A DNA stretch of 64,000 nucleotides from Arthrobacter sp. StoSoilB5 (GTDB lineage Bacteria > Actinomycetota > Actinomycetes > Actinomycetales > Micrococcaceae). The DNA is taken from assembly GCF_019977235.1 (NCBI RefSeq), contig NZ_AP024646.1, forward strand, positions 4,154,001 through 4,218,000. Reading direction: 5' to 3'. Below are positions 44,048 to 56,002 of the stretch, in pieces (the stretch's first letter is position 1; each line of letters begins with the position of its first letter). Made by a program: the position numbers and the translations under genes. Below the pieces are notes generated by a model. The model had not been told where the DNA came from and ran no database searches. It was given only the letters and a program-made list of their open reading frames with translations.

Positions 44048-45317
44048 GATGCCCTCGTGGTGTGCGCGATGACTGGTTTGATGACATCGCGCACACGCGC
44101 ATTTCCGGTATCATTCGGGTGAATGCCGTCGGTCTAGACCGTGCCGCCCATCTGGACCTGCCCGCCGCTGGCTATGCCGTTCACGGCGGTTGCAGCGTCT
44201 GCGATGAACAGCCCGAGGCCAGCCTGTGCGACGACCTCAGTGTTGTATGCCGTGCGCACTCAGTGTTGTATGCCGTGCGCACTCAGTATTGTATGCGTGC
44301 GCCGGGTAGCGCCGTAGTTGTTCATTGCCGTGTTGGATGGGAGCCATGTCCACATGACCCCTGGCACGCCAACCTTGCGTGCTTCGGCAACGACTCGGGA
44401 GCGCTGCGCCCGGAAGGCGCTGATGTGAGGAAATAGTGATCGTTGTGGATACATCGTTAGGTGACCCCGCGGGGATAACAAGGACGTCCGCTTGATGCCC
44501 GAGTGCAGGATGTCAATTGCGCGTTCTCCGAACGTTGACATGGCCTGCCGGACCATCCGCAATTCATGTATTCGTAGGCCGTGCCGGACATGCTGGATAG
44601 TGCCTCAATGGCGGGCAGGACAAAGCCCTCATGGAGATGTGTTCCGCGCCCATCCGTAATGGAGTCCCCGACAGCCGCCACCGTTACAACCTTGCCGCGG
44701 GCTAGGTACTGGAAGCCGACAATAGGCGACTGTGACCGGTTCGTAGTGTCAGTGAAGCCTGATGTAACAGCTACGCCGTCCTGATGCCGCGCCGCCCATA
44801 TGCGCCCGTCCGTGCGCCTGGCCCAGCTCGTGAGGCTGTCAGTGCCATCGCCATAGAGGGGAGGCGTGGCGTTGGCCTGCATGAAGGCGCGGGCCGCAAG
44901 CAGCGGCTTAGTTCCGCCATCTGTGCGGGCAAGACTTGAGATGCTGATCCAGTCGGTTGCGGTGTATGCGATCCTCCCGGTACCAGGGGAAAGTTCGGCA
45001 TAGACGCGGGACATGCTGTTGCGGCTGCCAGTGACCCATGCCCCGGAGGCATTATTCAGGTCGGTCTTGTCTGCCATCACAGAGACTGCTACCGAGCGCA
45101 TGGAGTGGGAAATCAGTAGATCTGTGTTGGCGAACAAGACGCGGACAGCGTCAAAGTGCTGCGCAAGTTCCGTGGTGATCTGGAAGGTCTTGGCCGTGGT
45201 GTTGTTGAAGGTGCCCGTGCGTCCGCCGAAGATCCGTGTCGCGATCGTGGACGGTTTGGCCCCGGCTATGGCGATGCTGTCCAGGCGGTCGCCCTCGTCA
45301 TCTTTCATGTACGCCAT
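44044..45317 (-). pseudogene. Phage-type SGNH hydrolase/minor tail gene with multiple lesions
   Basis: ATG 45317 with GGAGGA upstream. The intact first part ends VVTVAAVGDSITDGRGTHLHEGFVLPAIEA (block I of SGNH enzymes). After about 44560 the coding sense moves through other frames (AMSTFGERAIDILHSGIK, then an ADVLVIPAGSPNDV segment, then SAFRAQRSRVVAEARKVGVPGVMWTWLP). A 23-bp tandem duplication and an in-frame TAG near 44140 precede the final TDGIHPNDTGNARVRDV (block V). It therefore cannot make a full protein. Confidence 0.65.
44238..44290. repeat. 23-bp tandem repeat inside phage pseudogene
   Basis: The 23-base unit at 44238-44260 is repeated exactly at 44261-44283 and partly after that. 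The unit length is not a multiple of three, so it disrupts the reading frame. It looks like replication-slippage duplication. Confidence 0.75.
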
Positions 45318-45990
45318 TAGATGTCCTCCACAACAATGGCAGCGATTTCATCCGTGGCTGGTCAACCTTGATGATGACGTGCTTATCCACCAACGGCAGG
45401 CCCGCTACCGAGTCAACGAACGTGACATACGTGGCAGTAAGCTCCGCTTCCTGAAGGCGATCAGGGGCGGTTGCGTCATCGACTTTTACGTCGTCAGGGA
45501 CGCGAGGGATGGTCAGATCTTCACCAACAGAGGAGTCTGTTGACCATCTCGGTCAGTCTCCAATCAGATAAAGCCCGGGATGGTCTGGTCAGCAAGAAAG
45601 GAAGGCCCAGCGAAGTACAGGTCGGCATCCGGGCGGGATGGCCATCAGCCCGACAAACGCCGGATACCCACCTGAAATGCGTTCGGATGACTGCCTGCCA
45701 GATATTTGGCCTGCATAGTGGCCCGTAAGGCCACATGGTCGCCCATGTCCTCGCCTTCCTGGCTTAGGGTGTAGTCGTGGTGGCAACTGCTTCCTGTTGG
45801 GCCACTGCGCCTCCTGGCGCCACGCTCCGCTGCAGCCTCCATTGCCGCGACGATGATCGGCTGGCCGCTGCCGATGTTCTTCAACGCGGACAAAATGGTG
45901 TCCAGCGTGCCTCTCGGCTTGGCCATCATCCGGCGGATGACGCCGGCGTTTCGTTTGCCGTCCTCGCCCGGGCAGGGGAGTATTCGTTGG
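45318..45990 (-). pseudogene. Prophage remnant upstream of the SGNH pseudogene
   Basis: No intact gene. Scrambled frames keep protein-like pieces: MMAKPRGTLDTILSALKNIG with SQEGEDMGDHVALRATMQAKYLAG (about 45690-45929), DLTIPRVPDDVKVDDATAPD followed by LVDKHVIIKVDQ, and a final ATDEIAAIVVEDI whose stop overlaps the next ATG (TAATG). These resemble small tail-region genes broken by indels. Confidence 0.45.
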
Positions 45991-47901
45991 TTAGGAGTGT
46001 ACTGCCAGGACCGGGGCCGCCGCTTCTCGCCGAGCCTTCTTCACCACAGAAATCTCCGGCCAATCAAGGGCGTTGAAGAGGTCCGTAGAGCCAGGGTCGG
46101 GAACGTCCTCGTGAATGACAACGCAGACGCGCTCGACGCCGGCAGCAATCACGAATCGCAGTACAAGAAGGTCAGCCAAATCCCACCCGTCCAGCGGCTC
46201 TACAACGGCCACATGAGAGGTTCGATGCGAGCCCGACGCACTGGGATCGGACGAAACATCCGCTTCGGCATCTCCCACAAAGTGGATTTCCATAGTGTCG
46301 CCGCCAGTATCGGCTGCGAAGCTTCGATAGCGGAAGCGGCTGAAGCGGTCTCCCTCCAGAACGACGTACTCCTTGGGATCTTCGACGGCTAGGTTCAGCG
46401 GATCGGCGCACAGGATGTGTTGTGGTTCGATCTCTGGAGCCTCTGCGACGGACCCAAGCGCGACGGGCTCGGGCAAAGTCCCCCTCGAAACCGTCCCGTC
46501 GGCTCCGCTCGCAACAACGGAAAACAGCTCCTGGACTGGATCGATTGCGGTGGAGAGTTGTTGCTTCTCGGACGTGAACTTCACGAAGTCGTAGGAGTGC
46601 TCGGACATGATCTGCATGAACCGCGTTCTCCCCAGCCAGCCCTCCACAAACCAATTGGCGCGGGTAATTTTTGCTGCCGTGGAATCTACACGCAACTGGA
46701 GTTGGACACCACCGTCCGTGTGGAATTCCCGTACCTCTTCGCACAAGAATTCCTGGTGGTCGGTGCCGCCACGGAGGAAGCCTCGGATGATGCCCAGCAT
46801 GGCCGGAAGCGCCGCGCGCGCGACGTCTGAGTGACCGCCGTCGATCCTGTATTTCGTCAGATTCGGCACGTCATGAACAAGTTCGATCAGTGAATGGTTG
46901 CTGAGCTCGTCCGAGTTTGTATAGAAGTAGTCAATTTTCCGACCCTCGGCAAAGTACTGACGCAGGCGGTCCTCGGGCTGTTCAATATCCCGGAGTGCCT
47001 TATTCCTGAACATGTTGTCCCGGAAGAACGGCTTGCTGAAGTAGTACGGCAGGTTCATTTGCGGAACGGCGAGCAGCAGCTGCGCGCCCGGGTATTCCTT
47101 CGCATAATGGATGGCGATGCTGGCGCCCTTGGAGGCTCCAAACAAGAGGATTTCGGCCGGATCGATCTTGAACCGGTGAAGCAACCCATCTATTGCACTG
47201 CACACACGGCGATAGAGGGGCCGGCCTGCACTGTCCACCATCATGTAGGACCCGGCGCTAAGGTAGCGGTCCTGGAAACACACCATCAGGGTGTCCTTCA
47301 GGTCAGTGTCCGTGATTCCTTTGAGATAACTGACGGCGTATGAGATCCGGGTGGTTGACGGTCCAAAGCCAGGGAATGTAATGAGCATTCGTGTGGGGTT
47401 GGTGGTGTTCCCGCGAAGTGAGTAAAAGACATCTCCGTGCTGTTTCACTCCATACTGTTGGTCGTACTTCACCTGCTGGGGTGTCGTGAACGCTCCCTTG
47501 CCGATCTTCAGTTCATAGGGAGCGTCGATGTCCAAAGTGAACTTGGAAGGATCGTCGGACGTGACCACAATGTTCCGGTATTCGAGTGGGAACCCTCGAG
47601 CCGGCGGTTCGATTTTATTGCCGTAGACCACCTCCGAGCCTTGAAGTAGCCGGAAGCTGACGCCCTTGTGTTGTTGCCATCTTCCGATGGTTAGTTTTGC
47701 GAAGAACGTCCCCTGGGGCAGGGTTTCGGACGCAACTCTGCGGATGCTTCCTTCCAAGCCCTTTGCTCTGATGAACTGCCGTGCAGGTGAGTTTGTTGGG
47801 GATGCAAGTAGCGTTCGAGCCGTCGCGTTTCCAAACGACGAGTAAGCTGCGGTCTTGCCCAGAGCGTAAAACCGGCGTTTGATGTGTCGAGTGATATTCA
47901 T
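45991..47901 (-). CDS. Asp2-like/alpha-beta hydrolase-fold protein
   Basis: 636 aa. The central part has a hydrolase-like elbow LLFGASKGASIAIHYAKEYPGAQ with a late His in RIDGGHSDVA, resembling accessory Sec protein Asp2 and related proteins found near glycosyl- and glycerophosphotransferases. N-terminal beta-rich region (about 45-150) and a C-terminal tail of about 230 residues of unknown kind. The ATG at 47901 overlaps the TagF-like stop as TAATG, so the two are tightly coupled. Its 3' end abuts prophage debris. Role in modifying a glycerophosphate-containing polymer is inferred. Confidence 0.65.
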   Translation of the reverse strand: MNITRHIKRRFYALGKTAAYSSFGNATARTLLASPTNSPARQFIRAKGLEGSIRRVASETLPQGTFFAKLTIGRWQQHKGVSFRLLQGSEVVYGNKIEPPARGFPLEYRNIVVTSDDPSKFTLDIDAPYELKIGKGAFTTPQQVKYDQQYGVKQHGDVFYSLRGNTTNPTRMLITFPGFGPSTTRISYAVSYLKGITDTDLKDTLMVCFQDRYLSAGSYMMVDSAGRPLYRRVCSAIDGLLHRFKIDPAEILLFGASKGASIAIHYAKEYPGAQLLLAVPQMNLPYYFSKPFFRDNMFRNKALRDIEQPEDRLRQYFAEGRKIDYFYTNSDELSNHSLIELVHDVPNLTKYRIDGGHSDVARAALPAMLGIIRGFLRGGTDHQEFLCEEVREFHTDGGVQLQLRVDSTAAKITRANWFVEGWLGRTRFMQIMSEHSYDFVKFTSEKQQLSTAIDPVQELFSVVASGADGTVSRGTLPEPVALGSVAEAPEIEPQHILCADPLNLAVEDPKEYVVLEGDRFSRFRYRSFAADTGGDTMEIHFVGDAEADVSSDPSASGSHRTSHVAVVEPLDGWDLADLLVLRFVIAAGVERVCVVIHEDVPDPGSTDLFNALDWPEISVVKKARREAAAPVLAVHS

Positions 47902-49925
47902 TAGAGGCTCAGCATCCTGTCCACGATTGTTGAGTTGATGCTGGTTGGATTCACACCTTGGAAGAACCGTTCGCGGCGCTTTTTGAATTGCTCATTGGGG
48001 CATAGATAGTCCTCTTGCACGATGTGATCGATCAGTTCGGAGTGTTCATGGAAAACCGGACCCAGGCCGTCTTCGAGGTAGTCCACCCGGGCTTCGTAGG
48101 GCTGGTCCCGGAAGAAGTCCGCTGCGTCCCAGTGGTAGTAGGCAATCGGCGTCTCGATGAAAGCCGCGTCGAGGACCGCGGAACTGTAGTCGGTGAACAC
48201 CATTTCTGCCGAGGCTATGGCCTCCCGATAGCCCAAATGGGACTGCACAACGCGGTCGGAGAATCTGAACTGGCTTGAGCGCCTTTCCACGTTTGGATGC
48301 AGTTTCACGTGCAGGACGCGGTCCGTTTTCTGAAGGAATCTCAGCAGCGAGGGGTCGGAAATTACCGAGTCTATTGCTCGAAAGTATTCCGACTTGGCGA
48401 AGTTCTCTGCCGAGGTCTGGTGCAGGTTGAACCGCCAGGTGGGCATGAACAGGAGATGTGACGCTTCCGACTTCTCCCGGGCGAGGGCTTCAAAGCGTGG
48501 AAGGCCTGAATTGAGGGTCTCCACGGGGGCCAGGCCACCCATGTAGTCTGCTTCGAGTTTGCCCGTGGCGACAAATACGTCGAAGTATTTGGACAGGACC
48601 CAATCAGTCATGTCGTTCAACTGGATGCCGTGCTGCAGGTACACGAACCGTGAGTTCGCGAAGGACTTCCCCCGGTACCTGATGTTGTAGATCTGGGATG
48701 AAACCACTAGGTCGGAGATCAGGAACTTGTCATAGAAGTCCTTGGTGAAGATGGGTATGAGTTTGAATCCCTTCTCCTCCAACCGAGCCCAGTCTGCCGC
48801 TTTCGGGTTGAGGGCAAAGTACGCCTCCGTGAACTCGGGATGGGTCCGTATGAAGTAGTCGTAAAGGTGTTCGGCGTTGTCGTCCGCTTGGAACGGCCGG
48901 TCGAAAAAGAGAATTGTTGAACTCGGTCCGATGGGGCGACTGTAGAAGTCGTAGCTATTGGGCCGGGAATATCCAGGCCTGAGATCGCGTGGCTCGTACG
49001 ACTTTTCGATGGTCAGAACTTGGGCTCCAAGGCGCAGTTGGTACAGCAACAGCGCATCTTCACTCACAGACTCGCCTTCCTTGAAGTGCACATAGGAATC
49101 ACGGTGGCTTAGTTGTTTGAACAGGTGAGGATCGGTTGACGGATCGTCCAACCACCGAATCCATGCAGCCTCGAACGGCTGCAGTGGTTCCACGAATCTG
49201 ACAAGGTCAACCAGCCGGTAACGGCGGACCATCTCGCTCAGGTGGGCCAAGCTGACCTGCGTGAACTTCCGTGAACGCAGGCCGCGCAAGAAGAGCGCCA
49301 AGTACCGAATCAGATAGACACGCATCTCCTTCGATGCGCTCGGGATCAGCGGAATCAAACGGGCAACTTCGGAGTCAACATGAAGGCCGATAGCCGCTTT
49401 AGTATCTGAGGCTACGGAAAATCCTGTGTTTAGGGGTTTTACTGTCCCAATTGACCAGTACAGCCGATAGCCCAGGTAGAGTGCTGACCGGTCAACATCA
49501 CCGATGGCTTCAAGGGCGACTGCAAGACGACGAGTGTTAAAGGCGACTCCATAGACGTCAGTGTCACGGGCATACCGATAGGCATCGTCAAGCTTGGTGA
49601 ATGCCACGTTCTTGGGGATGGCACCCGCATAAAGTACCGGCTCCGCCAGATAAACATTCCGCGGCCGGAGGTAATCCATCACGGTTGTCACGTAGGAGGA
49701 CGCAAGCTGCTGCGACGTCCTCATGAACATTACGTACTTGCTCTCGATGGTGCTGCAGAGCCTTGTGACGACGTGGGTTGTGAGTGCTTCCTCGACAAGA
49801 ATAACGGCGAGCTGCGATTCGTAGCGCAGTCGGGCAGCTAATAGTCGCCGGTAGGTTGCAGATTCACGGTCCAGGGTCCCAGGTTCTTCAAGGACGATGG
49901 TAAGCAGGGGCGATGAGTCGGGCAT
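47901..49925 (-). CDS. CDP-glycerol:poly(glycerophosphate) glycerophosphotransferase (TagF/TagB family)
   Basis: 674 aa. The C-terminal catalytic domain (about 330-670) has YLQHGIQLND (active-site His), LFMPTWRFNL, LHVKLHPN and FTDYSSAVLDAAFIETPIAYYHWDAADF, all family signatures for transfer of glycerol- or ribitol-phosphate from CDP precursors. The N-terminal 320 residues lack a recognisable domain, are helical (EVARLIPLIPSAS...), and have lost any obvious GT2 motif. ATG 49925 has GAGGAC upstream. No CDP-glycerol synthase lies in the window, so the precursor must come from elsewhere. Confidence 0.88.
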   Translation of the reverse strand: MPDSSPLLTIVLEEPGTLDRESATYRRLLAARLRYESQLAVILVEEALTTHVVTRLCSTIESKYVMFMRTSQQLASSYVTTVMDYLRPRNVYLAEPVLYAGAIPKNVAFTKLDDAYRYARDTDVYGVAFNTRRLAVALEAIGDVDRSALYLGYRLYWSIGTVKPLNTGFSVASDTKAAIGLHVDSEVARLIPLIPSASKEMRVYLIRYLALFLRGLRSRKFTQVSLAHLSEMVRRYRLVDLVRFVEPLQPFEAAWIRWLDDPSTDPHLFKQLSHRDSYVHFKEGESVSEDALLLYQLRLGAQVLTIEKSYEPRDLRPGYSRPNSYDFYSRPIGPSSTILFFDRPFQADDNAEHLYDYFIRTHPEFTEAYFALNPKAADWARLEEKGFKLIPIFTKDFYDKFLISDLVVSSQIYNIRYRGKSFANSRFVYLQHGIQLNDMTDWVLSKYFDVFVATGKLEADYMGGLAPVETLNSGLPRFEALAREKSEASHLLFMPTWRFNLHQTSAENFAKSEYFRAIDSVISDPSLLRFLQKTDRVLHVKLHPNVERRSSQFRFSDRVVQSHLGYREAIASAEMVFTDYSSAVLDAAFIETPIAYYHWDAADFFRDQPYEARVDYLEDGLGPVFHEHSELIDHIVQEDYLCPNEQFKKRRERFFQGVNPTSINSTIVDRMLSL

Positions 49926-50546
49926 GACGGTCCTCAGTGAGTCGAAGGCACAGAGGACCCTACGGGCGCGGATCCTGCGTACCTAATTACGGTTCAAGGA
50001 CACAGTGCTGACTAAGGGCGATTCGTGACGCTGGATGCACTGAAATAGCTCGTCGGCTAGCGAAGAGGCGCCTCACGGTGTGCGAACGCAAAGAAGCCAC
50101 TCACGAGTCCAGGGAAGTTGGTACTCCCTCGTGACCCAGGCATTGTCAGTAGATGGCTTTGCTTCTCCGCATTGAGGGAAAGAGCGCTCGGATTGTTTCG
50201 TCCACCGCGATTATTGGAAGAAGTATGAGGGCGGCGGTAATGGACAGTACTGTCCACGCGGCATCTTGGACGCCCTCGCTTGCCGGACGCACTGGTCGCT
50301 CCGGAAACCCCTCGCCCGGATCTATTAGAGTGATCATTCTTTGAGGTTAGAAACTCTGGGAACGAAGCACCCGAGTAGTCAGTACCTGTCTTTTCAGGGG
50401 GCACTACTTGCTCAGCACACAGCCCCTGCCTAGTTGACACTGGCCTCGCTCGGATATTGGTGACCCACTACCCAGCGCTCCTGAGACATGGTTGATGACG
50501 AGCCTCGTCCAGATTGGACGCGCCTAGTTGGCTTGGATCGACGAAG
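49926..50546. other. Intergenic region between the TagF-like gene and rmlA
   Basis: About 620 bases without a sure gene. The only protein-like frame is the minus-strand ORF at 50146-50337. No hairpin terminator, tRNA or repeat was recognised. It separates the two polysaccharide loci. Confidence 0.4.
50146..50337 (-). CDS. Possible 63-aa membrane peptide
   Basis: One plausible membrane helix (AAWTVLSITAALILLPIIAVDETIRALF) flanked by charged ends. No good ribosome site before the ATG. Unknown; could be chance. Confidence 0.3.
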   Translation of the reverse strand: MITLIDPGEGFPERPVRPASEGVQDAAWTVLSITAALILLPIIAVDETIRALFPSMRRSKAIY

Positions 50547-52497
<1,951 letters not shown>

Positions 52498-52499
52498 CC

Positions 52500-53918
52500 A
52501 TGTCAATCGAGTTCTCGAAGAAGCTTGGCCGCACCGAAACACCGATTCCAGGCGTCATCCTCTACGACATTCCGGTCCACGGCGACAATCGCGGCTGGTT
52601 CAAAGAGAACTGGCAACGAGAAAAGATGCTGTCCTTGGGCCTCCCGGACTTCAAGCCTGTTCAGAACAACATCTCGTTCAACGAAAAGGCTGGTACAACA
52701 CGTGGCATCCACGCTGAACCCTGGGATAAGTTCGTATCGGTCGCCAGTGGCAAGATATTTGGTGCTTGGGTCGATCTTAGATTAGGCCCAACGTTCGGGG
52801 CCGCCTTCACCGCAACCCTCGATGCAAGCCAGGCAATCTTCATTCCCCGAGGCGTCGGAAATGCCTTCCAAACATTGGAAGACAACACGGCCTATACCTA
52901 TCTCGTCAATGACCACTGGAGCGCTTCGGCTCAAGACCAGTACACATTCCTGAATTTGGCTGACGAGACGATAGCCATCGACTGGCCGATTCCGCTTTCC
53001 CAAGCTGAGCTCTCTGAGAAGGACAAGGCCCACCCGAGACTCCGTGACGTAGATGCAATGGCTCCTAAGAGGACCCTGGTGCTCGGCGCGAACGGTCAGC
53101 TCGGCAAGGCGCTTCGTGAGGAGTTCAAGGCCGACGCCTCTATAGAGTTTGCGGGTCGCGCCGAATTCGACCTTAACTCCGTGGACTCATTTGAATCACG
53201 TGACTGGAAGTCCTACGCCACCATCATTAATGCAGCGGCGTATACCGCCGTGGACACCGCCGAAACCCTTGAAGGCCGAAGAGCCGCTTGGCAAACGAAC
53301 GTCTCCGCCGTAGCAAGGCTCGCAAAGCTAGCCATCCAACATGATCTAACGCTAGTGAATGTCTCCTCTGACTATGTCTTCGACGGTGTCCAGGAAACAC
53401 ATTCAGAGGAAGAACCGTTTTCTCCGCTCGGCGTATACGGTCAAACCAAAGCCGCCGGAGACGCCGTAGTCAGCGTCGTGCCCAAGCACTACACCCTCCG
53501 CACAAGCTGGGTAATTGGTGACGGCAGCAACTTCGTCCGCACCATGGCTCTCCTCGCGGAGCGGGGAGTTGAGCCCGCAGTTGTGGATGATCAGATCGGG
53601 CGGCTTACATTTGCAGAAGATATCGCTTCCGCCATCCGTCACTTATTGGAAACACGCGCCAGCTACGGAACGTACAACCTCAGCAACGATGGCGAGCCGC
53701 ATTCATGGGCGAAAATCGCCGCAAGCGTGTACGACATCGTCGGTGAGTCGCCGCATAAAGTATCGGGGGTAACGACAGAAGAGTATTTCCGCGGTAAGCT
53801 CGCTGCTCCCAGGCCGCCTGTTAGCACTCTCACCCTCGACAAGATTAGCCGTGCCGGATACAGTCCAGGACTGGCAAGCGTAAGGCTGAACCAGTACTTG
53901 TCGGGTGCAGATTCGTAA
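52500..53918 (+). CDS. rmlCD: Fused dTDP-4-dehydrorhamnose 3,5-epimerase / dTDP-4-dehydrorhamnose reductase
   Basis: 472 aa. The first about 180 residues are an RmlC-type cupin (GDNRGWFKENWQREKM, FNEKAGTTRGIHAEPWDKFV, IPRGVGNAFQTL). From about 190 an RmlD-type SDR follows (TLVLGANGQLGKALREEF, NAAAYTAVDTAE, SSDYVFDG, YGQTKAAGD). In most bacteria these are two proteins; the fusion is known in actinomycetes. It completes dTDP-L-rhamnose synthesis. ATG 52500 is two bases after the rmlB stop. Confidence 0.93.
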   Translation: MSIEFSKKLGRTETPIPGVILYDIPVHGDNRGWFKENWQREKMLSLGLPDFKPVQNNISFNEKAGTTRGIHAEPWDKFVSVASGKIFGAWVDLRLGPTFGAAFTATLDASQAIFIPRGVGNAFQTLEDNTAYTYLVNDHWSASAQDQYTFLNLADETIAIDWPIPLSQAELSEKDKAHPRLRDVDAMAPKRTLVLGANGQLGKALREEFKADASIEFAGRAEFDLNSVDSFESRDWKSYATIINAAAYTAVDTAETLEGRRAAWQTNVSAVARLAKLAIQHDLTLVNVSSDYVFDGVQETHSEEEPFSPLGVYGQTKAAGDAVVSVVPKHYTLRTSWVIGDGSNFVRTMALLAERGVEPAVVDDQIGRLTFAEDIASAIRHLLETRASYGTYNLSNDGEPHSWAKIAASVYDIVGESPHKVSGVTTEEYFRGKLAAPRPPVSTLTLDKISRAGYSPGLASVRLNQYLSGADS

Positions 53919-54395
53919 GATCCTCGCTTATCCGCCGGTGGCTACGCGTCCTGCCTCCTTCGTTTCATCGAAAAGTGCAAGCAACGTGAAGCGAGCACTA
54001 TCGCCTTACCTCCTCACTGAACGACAATACGCGGTTAGAACCGCGATGGCCGTCAGGGGCGTTACTGTTTTCGTCGCCGGCGAAGTCGAGCCTCAGACTC
54101 CTTGTAGTCCAGTCCGCCGGTCCGCGCTAGCGCCATCGCGAAATGAAATGGGAGCTTCTTGCAAGATTCGTGCCATTAGGCCGAGAGGAACAAACTCCTT
54201 ACCGCCGTCGCGGCGCCCCTCAAGATCGGAAACGAAGAGAGCAGACCAACGAATACTTTCTTGGGGCAGACACATCCGTTACGCGACAACTAAATTGGAA
54301 ACATGTGGCGGGTACAATGACAACGACCATGCATCCTGAGACGCCAGTGGCGTGCGACGTTTGCCAACTTGGAAATCAACACGGGGGAAACCGGT
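53919..54395. other. Intergenic region upstream of the Wzz/BY-kinase gene
   Basis: About 480 bases with frames that do not look like proteins. A TACAAT -10-like box lies at 54313-54318 with no convincing -35. It probably holds the promoter of the second polysaccharide operon; nothing else recognised. Confidence 0.35.
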
Positions 54396-55898
54396 TTGGA
54401 CCTACGCGACTACCTGCGCCTCCTACGCCGCAACTGGATATTGATCGTCGCTGCAGCGCTGACTGGCCTCCTAATCGGTGGTGCCGCATCGGTTCTTTCG
54501 AAGCCCATGTATTCAGCAGACACTCAGTTATTTGTTGCTATCCAGAGTTCGGGCTCGGTGCTAGAACTCCAGCAGGGAAACACGTTCAGTCAGGCCCGTG
54601 TGCAGTCTTACGTGAAGACCGTGAGCTCGCCTATCGTTCTGCAGCCGGCAATCGACGCACTGGGTTTGGACGTTAGCCCTGAAGATTTGGCACCGCGGGT
54701 CAAGGCCAGCACTGAAGTAAACACGGTACTTATCAATATCTCCGTTTCCGATCACTCTCCGGTACAGGCTGCAGCGATTGCACAGGCCGTAGCAAACAGC
54801 CTCATCGAGGTTGTGGACTCACTCGAGAAGCCAAAAACAGGCGGAACTTCGCCCGTAGGGCTGTCAGTGATCAAACCTGCGAAGGCACCGTCGGCGCCTT
54901 CCGCTCCAAATACTCGTATGAACCTAATTGTCGGATTCCTAGTCGGGCTTGCCCTTGGCATTGGTCTGGCCGTGCTCCGGACTACCTTGGACAACCGCAT
55001 ACGCGGAGAGGCAGACCTCCGCAACGTCACGGACGCGCCTCTGCTGGGCGGTATAGCTTTCGATCAAGACGCTGCCAAGAAGCCTCTTTTGACACAGACG
55101 GCGCCTCAAAGTCCCCGAGCCGAGTCTTTCCGACAGCTTAGAACGAACCTTCAATTTGCCAATGTGGCCGGACACGGGAAATCAGTCCTCATCACGTCCT
55201 CGCTCCCCGGCGAAGGGAAGAGTACTACCGCAACCAATCTGGCGATAGCCTTGGCTCAGGCTGGACAATCAGTTTGCCTTGTCGACGCAGATCTTCGACG
55301 GCCCATGGTGAATGAATATTTGGGACTCGACCGCAACGCGGGTCTCACCACCGCCCTGGTCGGATCGGCAGATGTCGACGAACTGCTCCAGCCATGGGGA
55401 ACGGACAGTCTTTACGTGCTCACATCGGGACAAGTCCCGCCGAATCCAAGTGAGTTGCTGGGGTCAGACGAGATGAAGCAACTGATCACACGACTGGAGG
55501 GGGCATTCGACTCTGTCGTAATAGATGCTCCCCCCCTCCTTCCCGTCACTGACGCAGCAGTCCTATCGCAGCACGTGGGCGGAGTCGTGGTAGTCGCCGG
55601 AACTCAGAAGGTTCGAACCCAAGACCTTGAGAAGTCATTGGGAGCGCTATCGATGGTGGGATCAAACGTCCTGGGAATCGTCCTCAACCAGTTGCCGGTT
55701 AAGGGAGCCGATGCATACTCCTACACTTATTACAGCCACGACGACCTCCATTTGACGAGTGCACGATCCGCTGACTGGCGACCAATCTCACATGACACCT
55801 CCCCCGCAGGTGAACGCGGCGAACGTTCAAAAATTGCGTCACCGCCCGCTCGGTCACGATCACGCATGGTCTCCGCCGAACGTCACGACCAAAGCTAG
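54396..55898 (+). CDS. Wzz/CapA-type chain-length regulator fused to BY-kinase
   Basis: About 500 aa. TTG 54396 is preferred over TTG 54369 because GGGGGA is 7 bases upstream and the chain then begins LDLRDYLRLLRRNW, as in related proteins. Two membrane helices (ILIVAAALTGLLIGGAASVL; NLIVGFLVGLALGIGLAVL) flank an extracellular Wzz domain. The cytoplasmic C-terminal ATPase has Walker A PGEGKSTT, Walker A' VCLVDADLRRP and Walker B VVIDAPP, then a Tyr cluster (YSYTYYSHDD) for autophosphorylation. The fused form is usual in actinobacteria. It would set chain length of the Wzy-made polymer. Confidence 0.93.
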   Translation: MDLRDYLRLLRRNWILIVAAALTGLLIGGAASVLSKPMYSADTQLFVAIQSSGSVLELQQGNTFSQARVQSYVKTVSSPIVLQPAIDALGLDVSPEDLAPRVKASTEVNTVLINISVSDHSPVQAAAIAQAVANSLIEVVDSLEKPKTGGTSPVGLSVIKPAKAPSAPSAPNTRMNLIVGFLVGLALGIGLAVLRTTLDNRIRGEADLRNVTDAPLLGGIAFDQDAAKKPLLTQTAPQSPRAESFRQLRTNLQFANVAGHGKSVLITSSLPGEGKSTTATNLAIALAQAGQSVCLVDADLRRPMVNEYLGLDRNAGLTTALVGSADVDELLQPWGTDSLYVLTSGQVPPNPSELLGSDEMKQLITRLEGAFDSVVIDAPPLLPVTDAAVLSQHVGGVVVVAGTQKVRTQDLEKSLGALSMVGSNVLGIVLNQLPVKGADAYSYTYYSHDDLHLTSARSADWRPISHDTSPAGERGERSKIASPPARSRSRMVSAERHDQS

Positions 55899-56002
55899 GT
55901 CGTCCTAGTGAGCTCTGCGGCCCACAGTTCGCATGATTTGCCTAAGCACAACAAACGGATGCGGTCGAGAAATCGTTTCTGCGCCGTGGAGGAAACCTAC
56001 GA

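Noticed and set aside
53905..54339. 144-codon frame between rmlCD and the Wzz gene
   Set aside because: Composition and order look random, it overlaps the rmlCD end, no ribosome site and no family resemblance.
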